Of a stretch of 37,681 nt of DNA, positions 35,886 to 37,681 are shown one piece after another (the stretch's first letter is position 1; every line of letters begins with the position of its first letter). Below the pieces are notes generated by a model, which searched no databases, was not told the DNA's origin, and was given only the letters and a program-made list of their open reading frames with translations. The position numbers and the translations under genes are program-made. This stretch comes from an uncultured Gammaproteobacteria bacterium (GTDB taxonomy: Bacteria; Pseudomonadota; Gammaproteobacteria; HyVt-429), in assembly GCA_947259975.1 (NCBI GenBank), contig CAMYOD010000019.1, positions 13,497-51,177 of the forward strand, given 5' to 3'.

Positions 35886-35903
35886 CTCATAATTCCTTGG
35901 TCG
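35886..35903 (+). repeat. inverted copy of the tRNA anticodon arm
   Basis: CTCATAATTCCTTGGTCG on the plus strand matches the tRNA anticodon loop, 3' anticodon-stem strand and variable loop, which is encoded on the minus strand at 35974-35991, in 17 of 18 positions. It is therefore an inverted repeat of part of the tRNA, 70 bp from it. It also pairs locally with GACCAAGG near 35870. Confidence 0.6.
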
Positions 35904-35946
35904 GGTAAATGCATGGCCAAGCGTTAGGCCACATTGCCGGAATGAG

Positions 35947-36023
<77 letters not shown>

Positions 36024-36146
36024 AATTTCTTAAGAATCCTACCTGCCGTCCATGACGTGACGCCAACGCCTTCGGATGTTCCGGCCCGGCCCTCCCTGGC
36101 CGGGCGTTCGCCGGGAACTTGGCCCGCTGGACCAAGTTCACATCCG

Positions 36147-36171
36147 GCTCACCCAACTGAGCTACAGGCCC
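36147..36171 (-). pseudogene. tRNA 5' fragment (acceptor strand and D arm)
   Basis: The minus strand reads GGGCCTGTAGCTCAGTTGG (36153-36171), identical over 19 nt to the 5' end of the tRNA at 35947-36023, and completes a D arm (GCTC...GAGC) to 36147. The anticodon and T arms are absent; only an isolated CTTGGTC follows. It is a truncated or decayed second tRNA copy, between the tRNA and rpoD. Confidence 0.75.
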
Positions 36172-36231
36172 GGGATCAAGATCGTAACAAAAAGTACCCG
36201 CCCCTGCCGGATTGCTCAGCGCGGCATTACA

Positions 36232-36256
36232 GAGCCGGGATCGATCATCCCGGCTC
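36232..36256 (-). terminator. terminator-like hairpin after rpoD
   Basis: GAGCCGGGA (36232-36240) and TCCCGGCTC (36248-36256) form a perfect 9-bp stem with a 7-nt loop, 15 nt after the rpoD stop. The downstream side (TGTAATG on the minus strand) has few T's. Confidence 0.65.
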
Positions 36257-36270
36257 GGGAAAGGGTAGTG

Positions 36271-37681
<1,411 letters not shown>

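Larger units (their letters stand above)
35503..35946. other. gene-free, structured spacer between the STAND operon and the tRNA gene
   Basis: About 440 nt. Going toward the tRNA, it holds an A/G-rich patch (35540-35580), a degenerate copy of the tRNA 3' end (35738-35753), three consecutive hairpins (35766-35860), an inverted copy of the tRNA anticodon arm (35886-35903), and a short TGGCC/GGCCA hairpin near 35913-35932. A minus-strand open frame of 152 codons spans it but looks like noise. Confidence 0.6.

Noticed and set aside
35462-35920. Minus-strand open frame of 152 codons in the spacer before the STAND operon
   Set aside because: It crosses hairpins, tRNA fragments and the promoter, is Pro/Arg/Ser-rich, and shows no domain; non-coding structure explains the region better.

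Overview
The window is a GC-rich bacterial chromosome segment, most likely from a gammaproteobacterium. This rests on the lexA-imuA-imuB cassette with E. coli-like SOS boxes, the split class II ribonucleotide reductase of the Pseudomonas type, a lysine-rich histone H1-like protein, and rpoD beside a CAU tRNA, an arrangement recalling rpoD/ileX in E. coli. Genus cannot be fixed from what is visible.

Layout. 1-2296 (minus): SOS mutagenesis operon lexA-imuA-imuB, with imuB cut by the left edge and a LexA-type promoter carrying two operators. 2605-6864 (plus): a tightly coupled trio of RND/MMPL exporter, LolA-like periplasmic protein and outer-membrane beta-barrel, probably moving a lipid or lipoprotein-like cargo across the envelope. 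7008-15492: mixed housekeeping and signalling genes, namely a small DUF1232-like membrane protein, a chemotaxis receptor, a Ycf46-like AAA+ ATPase, a GAF-PAS-GGDEF-EAL cyclic-di-GMP protein broken by one in-frame amber codon, a LOG-family protein and a DUF3047 protein. 15680-18549: B12-dependent ribonucleotide reductase in two pieces (nrdJa, nrdJb). 18811-19569: a strong promoter, a leader of about 340 nt, and a histone H1-like repeat gene that is frameshifted inside its repeats.

19952-29427 (plus) is an unusual cluster: a stand-alone copy of an unnamed domain, a GMC oxidoreductase with a four-cysteine motif, a protein fusing that same domain to an alpha/beta hydrolase with Cys at the nucleophile elbow, a 1419-residue protein built like mammalian soluble adenylyl cyclase (two cyclase domains, STAND-type ATPase, helical repeats), and a small membrane protein. 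I read it as a sterol/lipid-like oxidation or hydrolysis module with its own nucleotide signalling protein.

29443-35376 (minus) is the strongest candidate for an undescribed system: a metallophosphoesterase followed 6 nt later by a 1457-residue trypsin-like protease / nSTAND ATPase / transmembrane / WD40 protein. This architecture is typical of predicted anti-phage conflict systems. It lies on the 3' side of a tRNA(CAU) gene, and the intervening spacer carries hairpins and broken fragments of that tRNA in both orientations, as expected of a spot with repeated integration or recombination. The window ends in rpoD (minus, cut by the right edge).

All calls come from reading the sequence. No database search was possible.
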